Below, in pieces: positions 43,773 to 52,677 of a stretch of DNA of 64,000 nucleotides. The stretch spans positions 1,581,501 to 1,645,500 of the forward strand of contig NZ_CP046176.1 in NCBI RefSeq assembly GCF_013009555.1, in the 5' to 3' direction. Positions within the stretch are counted from its first letter, which is position 1; each line of letters opens with the position of its first letter. The stretch comes from Phocaeicola dorei (GTDB taxonomy: Bacteria; Bacteroidota; Bacteroidia; Bacteroidales; Bacteroidaceae). A program made the position numbers and the translations under genes. A model generated the notes under the pieces. It saw only the letters and a program-made list of their open reading frames with translations. It was not told the origin of the DNA and made no database searches.

Positions 43773-45104
43773 TTACTCTTTCATCCGTATCAGTGCATTT
43801 GAAATGATGGCAGTAACTCCACCTGTTGTAATGCCGGATGAGAAAATATTCTTTATTGATTCTGGAAATTGACATAGTATTTCAGGAACCATTTCTACAC
43901 TTAAACCTAAAGCGAAACTAAGTGCGATGACTAATGTTGCTTTCCGGTTAATCTTTTGTGCTGCGATAATACGAATGCCTGCTGAAGCTACTGTTCCGAA
44001 CATCAGTAAAGTAGCGCCTCCCAATACAGGTTCGGGCATTAGGGAGAAAATTAATCCTACACTGGGAAATAATCCTAATAAAATAAGGAAACCTGCAATG
44101 TAATGGCCTACATATCGGCTGGCTACTCCTGTCAGTTGTATCATGCCGTTATTTTGCGCGAAAACGGAGTTTGGAAAAGAATTGAGAATACCTGCCAGCA
44201 TCGAATTGAATCCGTCTGCCAAAATTCCTCCTGAAGCACGTTTGATGAATACTTTTCCTTCTACAGGTTCTCCTGATATCAGAGAATTGGCAGTAATGTC
44301 TCCATAGGCTTCTATGGCTGTTATCAAAAATACTAATCCCAAAGCTATGAATGCGGAGAAGTCGAAATCCAGTCCGTATTTGAATGGGAGGGGAATATTG
44401 AAACCACCAAAACTTTGTACTGCCGAGAAATCAATTCTACCGAGGCCCCAGGCAACTAAATATCCTATAATCAAGCCGATAACGATGGAACTCATGCGTA
44501 GGTAGCGGTTGGAACTTCTATTAAAAAGGATAATGAGAATGAGTACCAGTAGAGCTAGACCTAGATTCTCAAAACTTCCGAAAGTGCCGTTGCTTTGGGC
44601 GGAGACACCTCCGCCACAAGCTGTGATACCTACTTTTATCAGGCTCATTCCAATCAAAGTGACTACAATACCTGATACCAGAGGGGTGATTATTTTACGG
44701 GTATATTTTAAGATGCGGCTGATGACCATCTCTACAGATGATGCCACGATGCAAGTGCCGAAAATCAGTGGAAGTCCGCCCAGCATACCTGCCGAGATGA
44801 TAGGACCAATAAATGAAAAACTAGTTCCTTGGATACATAAAAGGCCGGTGCCGATACCTCCTATCCGTTTACATTGGATAAAGGTAGAAATACCTGAGGC
44901 AAAGAGAGACATGGATACTAGGAAACTGGTCGTTTCCAAATCCAGTTTTAATGCTCCAGCGATGATAAGAGGCGGAGTAATGATGGCCACAAAAATAGCA
45001 AGCAAATGCTGTATGGCGGCAAAAATGGCCTCTCGTACAGGAGGGCGGTCGTTCAATCCGTAAATCAGTCCGGTATTGGATTGGGCGGTTTGAGATTCCT
45101 GCAT
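43773..45104 (-). CDS. Xanthine/uracil permease (NCS2 family)
   Basis: A 443-residue membrane protein with 12-14 helices of the nucleobase-cation symporter-2 family. Seen are GTGLLCIQGTSFSFIGP, the family region around a conserved Glu in FLITAIEAYGDITANSLI, and QNNGMIQLTGVASRYVG. It lies four bases downstream of xpt on the same strand, so purine (xanthine) uptake is the likeliest role. No separate promoter. Confidence 0.92.
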   Translation of the reverse strand: MQESQTAQSNTGLIYGLNDRPPVREAIFAAIQHLLAIFVAIITPPLIIAGALKLDLETTSFLVSMSLFASGISTFIQCKRIGGIGTGLLCIQGTSFSFIGPIISAGMLGGLPLIFGTCIVASSVEMVISRILKYTRKIITPLVSGIVVTLIGMSLIKVGITACGGGVSAQSNGTFGSFENLGLALLVLILIILFNRSSNRYLRMSSIVIGLIIGYLVAWGLGRIDFSAVQSFGGFNIPLPFKYGLDFDFSAFIALGLVFLITAIEAYGDITANSLISGEPVEGKVFIKRASGGILADGFNSMLAGILNSFPNSVFAQNNGMIQLTGVASRYVGHYIAGFLILLGLFPSVGLIFSLMPEPVLGGATLLMFGTVASAGIRIIAAQKINRKATLVIALSFALGLSVEMVPEILCQFPESIKNIFSSGITTGGVTAIISNALIRMKE

Positions 45105-45108
45105 GGGA

Positions 45109-45675
45109 TTATCTTATTTTGATTTCACAATTGTCCAGACTTTCAATGATGGCCAATGACTCTACGCGGATACCTGCATTACGCAAATAATCTCCGCCAT
45201 GTTGGAATGCTTTTTCGATGATGAATCCCATTCCGGATAGTTCGGCCCCGGCTTTTTCTACCAAATCGATGATCCCCTTGGCTGCATTGCCGTTGGCGAG
45301 AAAGTCGTCAATAAAAAGAACACGGTCTCCTTTGGACAGGAAATCTTTGCTGACGCATACATCATAAGAACGGTCTTTAGTAAATGAATATACACTGGTG
45401 GTGAGCATATTTTCCATTGTGACGGGTTTCTTTTTCTTGGCGAAGACAACAGGAAGTTCCAGTAAGTAGCCTACCATGATGGCGGGAGCTATACCACTGG
45501 CTTCGATGGTCATAACTTTATTGATATTGGTAGAGGCAAAACGGCGTACAAATTCTACAGCAATGGATTTCATGAGGATAGGATCCATTTGGTGATTGAT
45601 GAAATTGTCTACTTTCAGTATTCCTCCTTCGAAACATTTTCCGTCCCGTAAAATGCGTTCTTTTAGTGCTTTCAT
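45109..45675 (-). CDS. xpt: Xanthine phosphoribosyltransferase
   Basis: A 188-residue type I phosphoribosyltransferase converting xanthine and PRPP to XMP. The PRPP loop is [16 protein letters not shown] (about 127-142); the N-terminal [16 protein letters not shown] is characteristic of Xpt. Normal length. First gene of the xpt-permease operon with a consensus promoter; the 25-base leader is too short for a purine riboswitch. Confidence 0.95.
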   Translation of the reverse strand: MKALKERILRDGKCFEGGILKVDNFINHQMDPILMKSIAVEFVRRFASTNINKVMTIEASGIAPAIMVGYLLELPVVFAKKKKPVTMENMLTTSVYSFTKDRSYDVCVSKDFLSKGDRVLFIDDFLANGNAAKGIIDLVEKAGAELSGMGFIIEKAFQHGGDYLRNAGIRVESLAIIESLDNCEIKIR

Positions 45676-45701
45676 TCAAATAGTATTTTATAAATGAGTC
45701 G

Positions 45702-45733
45702 CAAAAGTACGTATTTTGCGGCATTATGCCAAA
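45702..45733 (-). promoter_or_regulatory. Consensus promoter of xpt
   Basis: On the minus strand TTTG (plus 45730-45733), a 20-base spacer and TACTTTTG (plus 45702-45709), an exact match to the Bacteroidetes consensus. An ATGCC-N-GCAT-like dyad (GGCATAATGCC, plus 45719-45729) lies in the spacer next to the -33 box and is a possible operator. Confidence 0.85.
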
Positions 45734-46031
45734 CGTTTGTACAACTATCTCTACAGAAGCTTTTTTACTTAATGGCTAGGAAAGTTGGAATAGATAGGGC
45801 TGTGAAAGCATAAGCTGGTGTGGATTAAAGAATGTTTATTTCCACAAACTTTAGTTTATATATTTGGTATGTACTTCTTTTCTTAATAATTTAGTTCTCA
45901 ATATAGTTTTCTTAATTTAGTATTCTTACTTAACGAAGATATTCTAATGGAGGAAAATGACTGAATATGATGTATATTTTTCTTGTCTTTTATGATATCT
46001 GTCGGTAGGTAAACATTTAAATTTAACCATT
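45734..46031. other. Gene-free stretch between xpt and the PepSY-like gene
   Basis: About 300 bases, A+T-rich. I see no gene, repeat or strong hairpin; no two-box promoter for the gene at 46032 was found. Confidence 0.55.
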
Positions 46032-46355
46032 ATGAAAAAGATATTTTTATCACTTGTATTCCTTTTTGGTGTAGGAACTTTTGTCATGGCTGATGATACC
46101 ATGAAAGTAAAGAATGATACAGTTACTGTGGAAGACGGATTTAAAAACATAGACCTGAAAGAGGTTCCTCAATCTGTTAAAGATGCCATAGCTAAAAAAT
46201 ATCCCGAATCGACTCTTAAAAGTGCTTCTCTTTCTCTAAAAGAAGAAGGGGTAAAGGCATACAGAATAGTATATGTAACCAAAGAAGGAGTTGAAAATAG
46301 TATTCTTATTAATATAAAGACGGCTCCTGCTAAAACAGCTCCTGCTACAAAGTAG
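46032..46355 (+). CDS. Small secreted PepSY-like protein
   Basis: A 107-residue exported protein: signal peptide 1-20 (FGVGTFVMA), then about 35-95 a PepSY-like fold with VPQSVKDAIAKKYPEST, ASLSLKEEGVKAYRIVYVTKEG, the pattern of small Bacteroides PepSY-like (DUF2874) proteins. A Pro/Ala/Thr/Lys repeat tail follows (PAKTAPATK). Function unknown; single gene ending at a clear terminator. Confidence 0.78.
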   Translation: MKKIFLSLVFLFGVGTFVMADDTMKVKNDTVTVEDGFKNIDLKEVPQSVKDAIAKKYPESTLKSASLSLKEEGVKAYRIVYVTKEGVENSILINIKTAPAKTAPATK

Positions 46356-46394
46356 TTTTTGACAGGTAATATAGAATGTTTTATTAATATATTG

Positions 46395-46422
46395 AAAGCC
46401 ACCTTGCTATGGTGGCTTTTTT
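46395..46422 (+). terminator. Terminator of the PepSY-like gene
   Basis: AAAGCCACC (46395-46403) pairs perfectly with GGTGGCTTT (46411-46419), followed by TTT. Confidence 0.88.
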
Positions 46423-46484
46423 GATGGGATAAGTTCTTTTTCCTGTCGGATTTAGACTTTATATATAGCAAAGAACAGATTGAA

Positions 46485-46516
46485 TTTGTAAGAAATAGGG
46501 TATATGCTTATATTTG
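46485..46516 (+). promoter_or_regulatory. Consensus promoter of the 82-residue lipoprotein gene
   Basis: TTTG (46485-46488), 20-base spacer, TATATTTG (46509-46516). Exact consensus; start codon 42 bases after the -7 box. Confidence 0.85.
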
Positions 46517-46557
46517 AACATAGTTTAAAATCAAGTTTATAATCAAATAGAAAAAGT

Positions 46558-46806
46558 ATGAAAAGACAATTATTTGCAGTGTTAGTGTGCATGACGATGT
46601 TTGCTGTTACATCTTGTGGTGAAAAGAAAGGAAAGGATAAATTTGAGGAGCGTATAGAAAAAGCCAAAGAATCGGTTGAAGACGTGATGGATGATGCCAA
46701 GGATCAGATTGAGGATAAAGCTGATGAGGTTGGGGAAACTTTGGATAAAGCTAAAAACAAGATAGAAAAGACCAAAAAGAAACTTGATGAGGCTGATAGA
46801 GATTGA
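46558..46806 (+). CDS. Small coiled-coil lipoprotein
   Basis: An 82-residue lipoprotein (lipobox AVTSCGEK, Cys about 20). The mature 60 residues are almost wholly charged and helical, with repeats of the form KAKESVEDVMDDAKDQIEDKADEVGETLDKAK given here in outline only: an 11-residue-type amphipathic pattern like that of stress-related CsbD/LEA or Lpp-like helices. Expected at the periplasmic face of a membrane. Function unknown. Own consensus promoter and terminator. Confidence 0.8.
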   Translation: MKRQLFAVLVCMTMFAVTSCGEKKGKDKFEERIEKAKESVEDVMDDAKDQIEDKADEVGETLDKAKNKIEKTKKKLDEADRD

Positions 46807-46839
46807 GGAAAATTAACTATGAATGAATGGAAAGAGATT

Positions 46840-46868
46840 GTCGGCTGATTTATATTAAACCAGCCGAC
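46840..46868. terminator. Bidirectional hairpin between convergent genes
   Basis: GTCGGCTG (46840-46847) pairs perfectly with CAGCCGAC (46861-46868); A residues before and T residues after make it usable from both strands. Confidence 0.78.
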
Positions 46869-46893
46869 TTAATTTATATTTCTAGACCTTTGT

Positions 46894-47523
46894 TTACCAT
46901 TTATTATAATGGATATTTTCGGTCTTGAATTTATCTTTAGATTCTTCCCGATGTTGTGGATAACCCACTGGAATCAAATTGAAAGGAATGATATGGTCTG
47001 GTAAAGATAAGACTGACCTTACCTTTGCAATGCGGTCGTTCTCCGGATAGACCGCAGTCCATACCGCTCCCAACCCCATTGACTCTGCTGCCAGTAACAA
47101 ATTTTCGGATGCGGCGGAGCAATCTAGCATCCAGTACCGGTCTTTTTCTCCGTTCAGAGCTTTGCTTAAATCACCACAAACCACGATGGCTAGTGGAGCC
47201 TGTGCCGTCATCTTGGCATAAGGCAGTTCGGCGGCTAGTTTATCTAATACTGTACGGTCATCCACTACCACGAAAGCCCAAGGCTGCTTGTTTACTGCTG
47301 TCGGTGCAGCCATAGCAGCTTTTACTAATAAGTCCACTTTCTCTTTTTCTATCGGTTGGGATGTATAGGCACGGACGCTCTTTCGGGCAAAGATATTTTC
47401 TATAGCCGTGTTTTTTCCTGTTTCTTCTTTTTTTGTTTCCATATTGTTACAACCTCCTGTCATTAGTAATGTTATTGAAAGAGTAACAGTTGTCAGAGTT
47501 TTAAAGATTGTTGCCGCATTCAT
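46894..47523 (-). CDS. Nitroreductase family lipoprotein
   Basis: A 209-residue nitroreductase-fold protein with an unusual N terminus: residues 1-25 form a lipoprotein signal (LLMTGGCNN, Cys about 25), so an FMN enzyme is predicted outside the cytoplasm. The fold begins at about 40 with IENIFARKSVRAYTSQPIEKE and KAAMAAPTAVNKQPWAFVVV, and ends with NLIPVGYPQ. It lies 12 bases downstream of the M20 peptidase. The export prediction depends on ATG 47523; no internal Met gives a complete cytoplasmic version except at about residue 28. Confidence 0.85.
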   Translation of the reverse strand: MNAATIFKTLTTVTLSITLLMTGGCNNMETKKEETGKNTAIENIFARKSVRAYTSQPIEKEKVDLLVKAAMAAPTAVNKQPWAFVVVDDRTVLDKLAAELPYAKMTAQAPLAIVVCGDLSKALNGEKDRYWMLDCSAASENLLLAAESMGLGAVWTAVYPENDRIAKVRSVLSLPDHIIPFNLIPVGYPQHREESKDKFKTENIHYNKW

Positions 47524-47535
47524 TTTTATTATTGA

Positions 47536-48888
47536 TTAATAATTGAGATGGAATTCTACCACAGCTTCAATTCCTTTACGGAATATATCCAGAGAGAAGT
47601 TTTCATTAGGCGAATGGATGGCATCACTTTCCAACCCGAATCCCATGAGAACGGTCTTTATACCTAAGATTTGTTCAAAATCACTGATGATAGGAATACT
47701 TCCTCCACGGCGTACGGCAAGTGGTTTTTTCCCGAATGCTTTAGCAAAGCCTTTTTCGGCAGCCTGATAGGCGGGCAAGGTGATGGGGCATACATATCCT
47801 TCGCCCCCGTGCATCGGGGTTACTTTTACTTGTACATATTCCGGAGCGATAGACTGGATATAGTCCACAAACAATTGGGAAATAACTGCGTGGTTTTGAT
47901 GTGGAACCAGTCGGCACGATACCTTGGCATATGCTTTTGAGGGAAGTACGGTTTTTGAACCTTCACCTGTATATCCGCCCCAGATACCACAAATATCAAA
48001 AGAGGGACGGCAGCTATTACGTTCTAAAGTGGAATATCCTTTTTCACCTTTCAGTGCTTTTACGCCAATGGCTTCCATATATTTTTTTTCATCGAAAGGA
48101 ATTTGTGCAATCATCTCACGTTCGGCAGCCGGTACTTTCTCTACATCGTCATAAAAATGGGGGATAGTGATGTGTCCGTCTTCGCCAATGACTTGGGCTA
48201 ACATACTGCACAGGGTATTGATAGGATTAGCTACCGCTCCGCCGAAGTGTCCGGAATGAAGGTCACGGTTCGGACCGGTCACTTCTATTTCCCAATAAGC
48301 CAGACCTCGTAAACCTGTAGTCAGAGAGGGAAGGTCCGCGCCTAGCATACTGGTATCCGAAACTAGAATTACATCGGCTTTCAGCAATTCCTTATGTTCC
48401 TTGATGAAGGTATTCAGACTGGGAGAACCTATTTCTTCTTCACCTTCGAAAATAAATTTCACATTGTGTTTCAGCAGTCCGTTTTTTACTACGTATTCGA
48501 ATGCTTTTACTTGGATCATAGCTTGTCCTTTATCATCGTCAGCGCCACGTGCCCAAATGTGTCCGTCGCGAATTTCAGGTTCAAAAGGTTGGCTTTTCCA
48601 AAGGCCCAACGGCTCGGCAGGCATTACGTCATAGTGGGCATAAATCAATAGGGTAGGAGCATCATTGCTTACATGCTTTTGTGCAAATACCAATGGATTG
48701 CCTTGTGAGGGCATTACTATGGCTTCATCTGCTCCGGCTGCCAACAAAAGTTCTTTCCAACGTAAGGCACAGGCCAGCATATCGTCTTTATGTTCGGGTA
48801 AAGCACTGATGCTGGGAATACGGATGAGGCTGAAAAGTTCCTCCATGAAGCGTGCTTCATTTTCTTTAATGTATTGTTTTATTTCCAT
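47536..48888 (-). CDS. M20 family metallo-dipeptidase
   Basis: A 450-residue di-zinc peptidase. Metal ligands are visible in LLIYAHYDVMP (His and Asp), ARGADDDKGQ (bridging Asp) and FEGEEEIGSPS (catalytic Glu and ligand Glu), with a dimerisation domain inserted at about 195-350 and a final His in SDAIHSPNEN. Cytoplasmic; cleaves dipeptides, including CNDP-type substrates. Thirteen bases downstream of aroC. Confidence 0.93.
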   Translation of the reverse strand: MEIKQYIKENEARFMEELFSLIRIPSISALPEHKDDMLACALRWKELLLAAGADEAIVMPSQGNPLVFAQKHVSNDAPTLLIYAHYDVMPAEPLGLWKSQPFEPEIRDGHIWARGADDDKGQAMIQVKAFEYVVKNGLLKHNVKFIFEGEEEIGSPSLNTFIKEHKELLKADVILVSDTSMLGADLPSLTTGLRGLAYWEIEVTGPNRDLHSGHFGGAVANPINTLCSMLAQVIGEDGHITIPHFYDDVEKVPAAEREMIAQIPFDEKKYMEAIGVKALKGEKGYSTLERNSCRPSFDICGIWGGYTGEGSKTVLPSKAYAKVSCRLVPHQNHAVISQLFVDYIQSIAPEYVQVKVTPMHGGEGYVCPITLPAYQAAEKGFAKAFGKKPLAVRRGGSIPIISDFEQILGIKTVLMGFGLESDAIHSPNENFSLDIFRKGIEAVVEFHLNY

Positions 48889-48901
48889 AATTGAATGATT
48901 C

Positions 48902-49978
48902 TTATAGTTGTGTAGTCCTGTCTATCAGATAATAATCCAAAATGGTCATGGCAGCCATGGCTTCTACAATGGGGACGGCACGCGGCAGCACGCAGGCGTC
49001 ATGACGTCCTTTGGCTTTCATGGTCGTGTCTGTGCCGTTGATATTTACAGTATGTTGCTCCATCAGAATTGTGGCAACTGGTTTGAATGCCACACGGAAG
49101 TAAATGTCTTGTCCGTTGCTGATGCCTCCTTGTATTCCTCCGGAATAATTACTTTTTGTTTCTACTCTTCCATTATTATTATAAAATACATCATTCTGCT
49201 CGCTGCCTTTTAGTTCCATAGAGTCAAAACCTTGTCCATAAGAGAAACCTTTTACGGCATTGATACTTAACATGGCATTTCCTAGTGCGGCATGTAACTT
49301 CCCGAATACGGGTTGGCCTAATCCGATAGGGCATCCTTTGATGACGCAACTCACTACACCACCTATTGTATCGCCTTCTCCTTTGATTTTCCAGATAAGC
49401 TCTGCCATTTCCTTGGCTTTCCCCGGATCGGGACAACGCACATCGTTTGTTTCTATCAATTCGAGGTTATAGCTTTTGTAATCTTTATCAAGTTTGACAG
49501 ATCCTACTTGTGAGGTATAAGCTGTGACACTGATTCCTAGTTGTTTCAATGCTAATTTGGCTAAAGCTCCTGCTACTACGCGCGAAATGGTTTCTCGTGC
49601 TGATGAACGTCCCCCGCCACGGTAATCACGGATTCCGTATTTTTGCATATAAGTATAATCTGCGTGTGAAGGGCGGAACAGATTCTTGATATTCTCGTAG
49701 TCGTTTGAATGTTGGTTCTTGTTCCATACCACAAATCCGATGGGGCAACCGGTGGACTTGCCTTCGAATATACCTGAAAGGAATTCCACTGTATCAGGCT
49801 CCTTGCGGCTGGTGGTAAGTAATGACTGTCCGGGACGGCGGCGGTTCAGTTCCTGCTGAACGAAATCCATATCAACCTTAATACCGGCAGGGAAGCCGTC
49901 AATGACGCCGCCTACTCCCGGTCCATGGGATTCACCGAAACTGGTTAACCGGAAAATATTACCAAATGAATTGAACAT
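48902..49978 (-). CDS. aroC: Chorismate synthase
   Basis: 358 residues starting at ATG 49978 ([19 protein letters not shown]); the longer frame to 50110 runs into the upstream hairpin. Signatures [14 protein letters not shown], the [14 protein letters not shown] and [11 protein letters not shown] blocks and C-terminal [18 protein letters not shown] are all present. It catalyses 5-enolpyruvylshikimate-3-phosphate to chorismate and needs reduced FMN. aroE lies nearby at 52.7 kb on the same strand, in a separate transcript. Confidence 0.97.
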   Translation of the reverse strand: MFNSFGNIFRLTSFGESHGPGVGGVIDGFPAGIKVDMDFVQQELNRRRPGQSLLTTSRKEPDTVEFLSGIFEGKSTGCPIGFVVWNKNQHSNDYENIKNLFRPSHADYTYMQKYGIRDYRGGGRSSARETISRVVAGALAKLALKQLGISVTAYTSQVGSVKLDKDYKSYNLELIETNDVRCPDPGKAKEMAELIWKIKGEGDTIGGVVSCVIKGCPIGLGQPVFGKLHAALGNAMLSINAVKGFSYGQGFDSMELKGSEQNDVFYNNNGRVETKSNYSGGIQGGISNGQDIYFRVAFKPVATILMEQHTVNINGTDTTMKAKGRHDACVLPRAVPIVEAMAAMTILDYYLIDRTTQL

Positions 49979-50076
49979 ATTGCTTGTAGTTTTAAAAGTT
50001 TCTTTCCGTAAAGATAATGATTTTAGGGATAATATGCTTGATTGTTGTTGAAAAATTAGTGAGATGGATAAAAATA

Positions 50077-50143
50077 GGGTACGGATTGTATGATTTTTAC
50101 AGTTTGGCATAAAAAAACTGCATGGTTTCTACAATCCGTACCC
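50077..50143 (-). repeat. Perfect 14-bp inverted repeat with nested hairpin
   Basis: GGGTACGGATTGTA (50077-50090) pairs perfectly with TACAATCCGTACCC (50130-50143); inside is a second stem CAGTTT/AAACTG. On the minus strand TATTTTT follows. It lies between lemA and aroC and may end the lemA transcript, but its arms are unusually long and G+C-rich for a terminator. Confidence 0.7.
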
Positions 50144-50184
50144 GAAAGCTGTTTCTTAAGATTGGAAACAGGGACTTGTAAGAG

Positions 50185-50766
50185 TTAGAATTCTACTTTA
50201 GGTGCTTTATCAGCTCCTTCTTCAGATTCAAAATATGGGCGTTTGTCAAATCCGAACATACCTGCAAGCAAATTGCGGGGAAAAGTGCGGATAGCTGTGT
50301 TATATGCGCGTGCTGTGTCATTGAATCTTTTGCGTTCTACACTGATTCGGTTTTCTGTACCTTCCAGTTGTGCTTGCAACTCTTTGAAGTTCTCATTGGC
50401 TTTCAAGTCGGGATAAGCTTCGGTGATAGCGAGCAGGCGGCTCAACGCACTACCTACTTCGCCTTGTGCCTTTTGATAGGCCTGCATTTTTTCGGGAGTC
50501 AGGTCATCGGCGCTGATCTGCATTTGAGTGGCTTTGCTACGGGCGTCTACTACAGCTTGAAAAGTTTCTTTTTCGTGTGAGGCGTATCCCTTTACTGTAT
50601 TTACCAAGTTGGGGATTAAATCAGAACGGCGTTGGTACTGGTTTTCTACATTGCTCCACGCTGTGCTGACAGATTCATCCATTTTTACCATACCATTATA
50701 AGAGGTTATTCCCCAAATGGCAATTAATACAATGACTACTATTACAATAATCGTTGACTTTTTCAT
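50185..50766 (-). CDS. lemA: LemA family protein
   Basis: A 193-residue protein: N-terminal membrane helix (4-22), then the LemA helical bundle with YNGMVKMDESVSTAWSNVENQYQRR and the conserved YPDLKANENFKELQAQLEGTENRI. LemA proteins have no firmly known biochemical role. It follows the TPM-domain gene by 36 bases, a pairing common in bacteria. Confidence 0.95.
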   Translation of the reverse strand: MKKSTIIVIVVIVLIAIWGITSYNGMVKMDESVSTAWSNVENQYQRRSDLIPNLVNTVKGYASHEKETFQAVVDARSKATQMQISADDLTPEKMQAYQKAQGEVGSALSRLLAITEAYPDLKANENFKELQAQLEGTENRISVERKRFNDTARAYNTAIRTFPRNLLAGMFGFDKRPYFESEEGADKAPKVEF

Positions 50767-50802
50767 ATGTATATACTATTAAAATTATGAATATTCTTGT
50801 TC

Positions 50803-51723
50803 TTAAAAACGGCTTCCGGCTCCTCCGCCTCCAAAGCTTCCACCTCCGAAACTTCCTCCGCTAAATCCGCCGCCACTTCCACCGTGGCCACCAAAAAATC
50901 CTCCTCCCATTCCGCCTATGAACGGACCTCCTCCTCGGGGACCTTTGTAATTCTCATCTCTCGACCGTTCTTTCCGTCTGAGGATATGTCCGCAATTTCT
51001 GCATTTATATACTACTTCTTCAGTCTTTGTTCCGTTACTTCGGTCTATAACTTTGGAAGAAAGACGTTGCAATTTGTGTTTTTTGCAATGGGGGCAGCGT
51101 GTTTTACGCCAGTTTGCATATAATCCGATGCCAATAAATCCTCCGAAAATCACAAAAAAGATGATGATGAATTCTAAGGGATCATCTTCGCTTTCGTCAT
51201 TGTTTATATTTTCCATGGAACCGTCCAGATAGCCGTTTACAGCCCGTATTCCTGCTACCATTCCTGCGTTCCAGTTATTGTCCTTGAAATAGGGCAGCAT
51301 ATAGCGGTTCTGAATCCGTTTGCAGATGGCATCCGGCAATATCCCTTCAAGACCATATCCAGTAGCGAACTGCACACACCGCTCGTCGGTGGAAAGCAAG
51401 ATGACCAGCCCATTGTCACGTTCTTTTTGTCCTACGCCCGTTTCCTGTCCCAGCCGGTGGGCGAAATCAAAACAATCACCTCCCTCTATGCCTGTTACCG
51501 CTACCACTAATGTTTGTATACCTGTTTTTTGCTCTAAAGCGTAGAGGATGCTGTCCATAGTGGTGACAGCGGTTGATGAAAGGATACCGTCGGGATTGCT
51601 GACGTAGCGGGTACGGTTTTGCAAATGTACCATCGGTATGTCTTTTATGGCATATTCTTTGGCTTGAAGGTGGACGGAGCCAAGGAGCATGAAAAAAGTA
51701 AGTAAAAATGTCAATTTTCTCAT
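50803..51723 (-). CDS. TPM-domain membrane protein
   Basis: 306 residues from ATG 51723. Signal peptide 1-20, a TPM domain about 35-150 (YVSNPDGILSS, GLVILLSTDERCVQFATGYGLEGILPD region), a transmembrane helix about 175-195, then a zinc-ribbon-like pair CPHC/CRNC about 205-240 and a Gly-rich tail ending GGGGAGSRF. TPM proteins include acid phosphatases of photosystem repair, but bacterial roles are unclear. Its start overlaps the stop of the alpha/beta hydrolase gene by four bases. Confidence 0.9.
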   Translation of the reverse strand: MRKLTFLLTFFMLLGSVHLQAKEYAIKDIPMVHLQNRTRYVSNPDGILSSTAVTTMDSILYALEQKTGIQTLVVAVTGIEGGDCFDFAHRLGQETGVGQKERDNGLVILLSTDERCVQFATGYGLEGILPDAICKRIQNRYMLPYFKDNNWNAGMVAGIRAVNGYLDGSMENINNDESEDDPLEFIIIFFVIFGGFIGIGLYANWRKTRCPHCKKHKLQRLSSKVIDRSNGTKTEEVVYKCRNCGHILRRKERSRDENYKGPRGGGPFIGGMGGGFFGGHGGSGGGFSGGSFGGGSFGGGGAGSRF

Positions 51724-52670
51724 TGGATGTATTTGTCTACAAATGCTTTTACTTTTTGGGTATATTCTTCGGTATTGAACAGATAGGAATGTGCATGGTC
51801 TGCTTCCGGAACTATCCATAATGCTTTGGGCTGAGGTTTTGCCTCATACAATTGGTACACCATCCATGTGGGTACGTAGTCATCTTTATCACCATGGATA
51901 AAGAACATGGGCAGATGGCATCGGGCTACCTGTTTCAATGCGGATGCTTCTTTGAATCCCCATCCATATTCCAGCTGGCATAACCAGTCGGCAGTGTACA
52001 TTAACGGGAATTGAGGCAAGCCGAATTGTTCTTTCAATTCTTTGGAAAATTGATCCCATACGCTGGTATATCCGCAGTCCTCGACAAAACATTTCACATA
52101 GTCGGGTTGCGGTTCGCCTGAAACCATCATAGTGGTGGCTGCACCCATCGAGATTCCATGTACTACCATGCTGGTACTGGCACCGTAAATTCGATTGGCA
52201 ACCTCCATCCATTGTGTTACATCTTTGCGGTCTAACCATCCCATTTGTATGGCATTTCCACCGCTCAGACCAGTATTGCGCAAATCAGGTAGGAGGATGT
52301 TGAAATCCAATTTTTTATTGTATAGATAACCTATCATCATCATGCGGATGGCATTGTCTGTATACCCGTGTACTATAATTGCGGTTTTGGCTGTCGGGCG
52401 GCTGGAAGCCACATAGTAAGCATGCAGTTTTACGTGGTCGGGAGAATAGATAAAGGTATCTTTCAGTGCTTGGTTCTGTTTCAGACTATCTATCCATGGT
52501 TTTAGATAGGAGTAAGTCTTAAACATATATTGCCAGGAACTTTCTAAATTCTTTCCCCTGTTTTTAGGGCGTAAGGAATAGTTCAGCATATATTGACTGG
52601 CTCCAAGTAGGACTATAATAAGCAGAACGAATATACAACTCGTTCCAATAATCATTTTTTTTCTTTTCAT
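51720..52670 (-). CDS. Alpha/beta hydrolase, membrane anchored
   Basis: A 316-residue protein with an N-terminal anchor (about 5-25) and an alpha/beta-hydrolase domain about 80-316. Nucleophile elbow VHGISMGAATTM (Ser), acid Asp probably in GDKDDYVP, His in EADHAHSY near the C terminus; an HGYTDNA oxyanion strand lies at about 97. Similar to YqkD/BAAT-type serine hydrolases; substrate unknown. Seven bases downstream of aroE. Confidence 0.9.
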   Translation of the reverse strand: MKRKKMIIGTSCIFVLLIIVLLGASQYMLNYSLRPKNRGKNLESSWQYMFKTYSYLKPWIDSLKQNQALKDTFIYSPDHVKLHAYYVASSRPTAKTAIIVHGYTDNAIRMMMIGYLYNKKLDFNILLPDLRNTGLSGGNAIQMGWLDRKDVTQWMEVANRIYGASTSMVVHGISMGAATTMMVSGEPQPDYVKCFVEDCGYTSVWDQFSKELKEQFGLPQFPLMYTADWLCQLEYGWGFKEASALKQVARCHLPMFFIHGDKDDYVPTWMVYQLYEAKPQPKALWIVPEADHAHSYLFNTEEYTQKVKAFVDKYIQ

Positions 52671-52677
52671 ACCTTAT

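Noticed and set aside
45676..45733. Purine riboswitch before xpt
   Set aside because: The promoter lies only 27 bases from the start codon, so there is no leader long enough to hold one.
49979..50110. N-terminal extension of chorismate synthase
   Set aside because: It runs through the inverted repeat and does not match the conserved start MFNSFGN.
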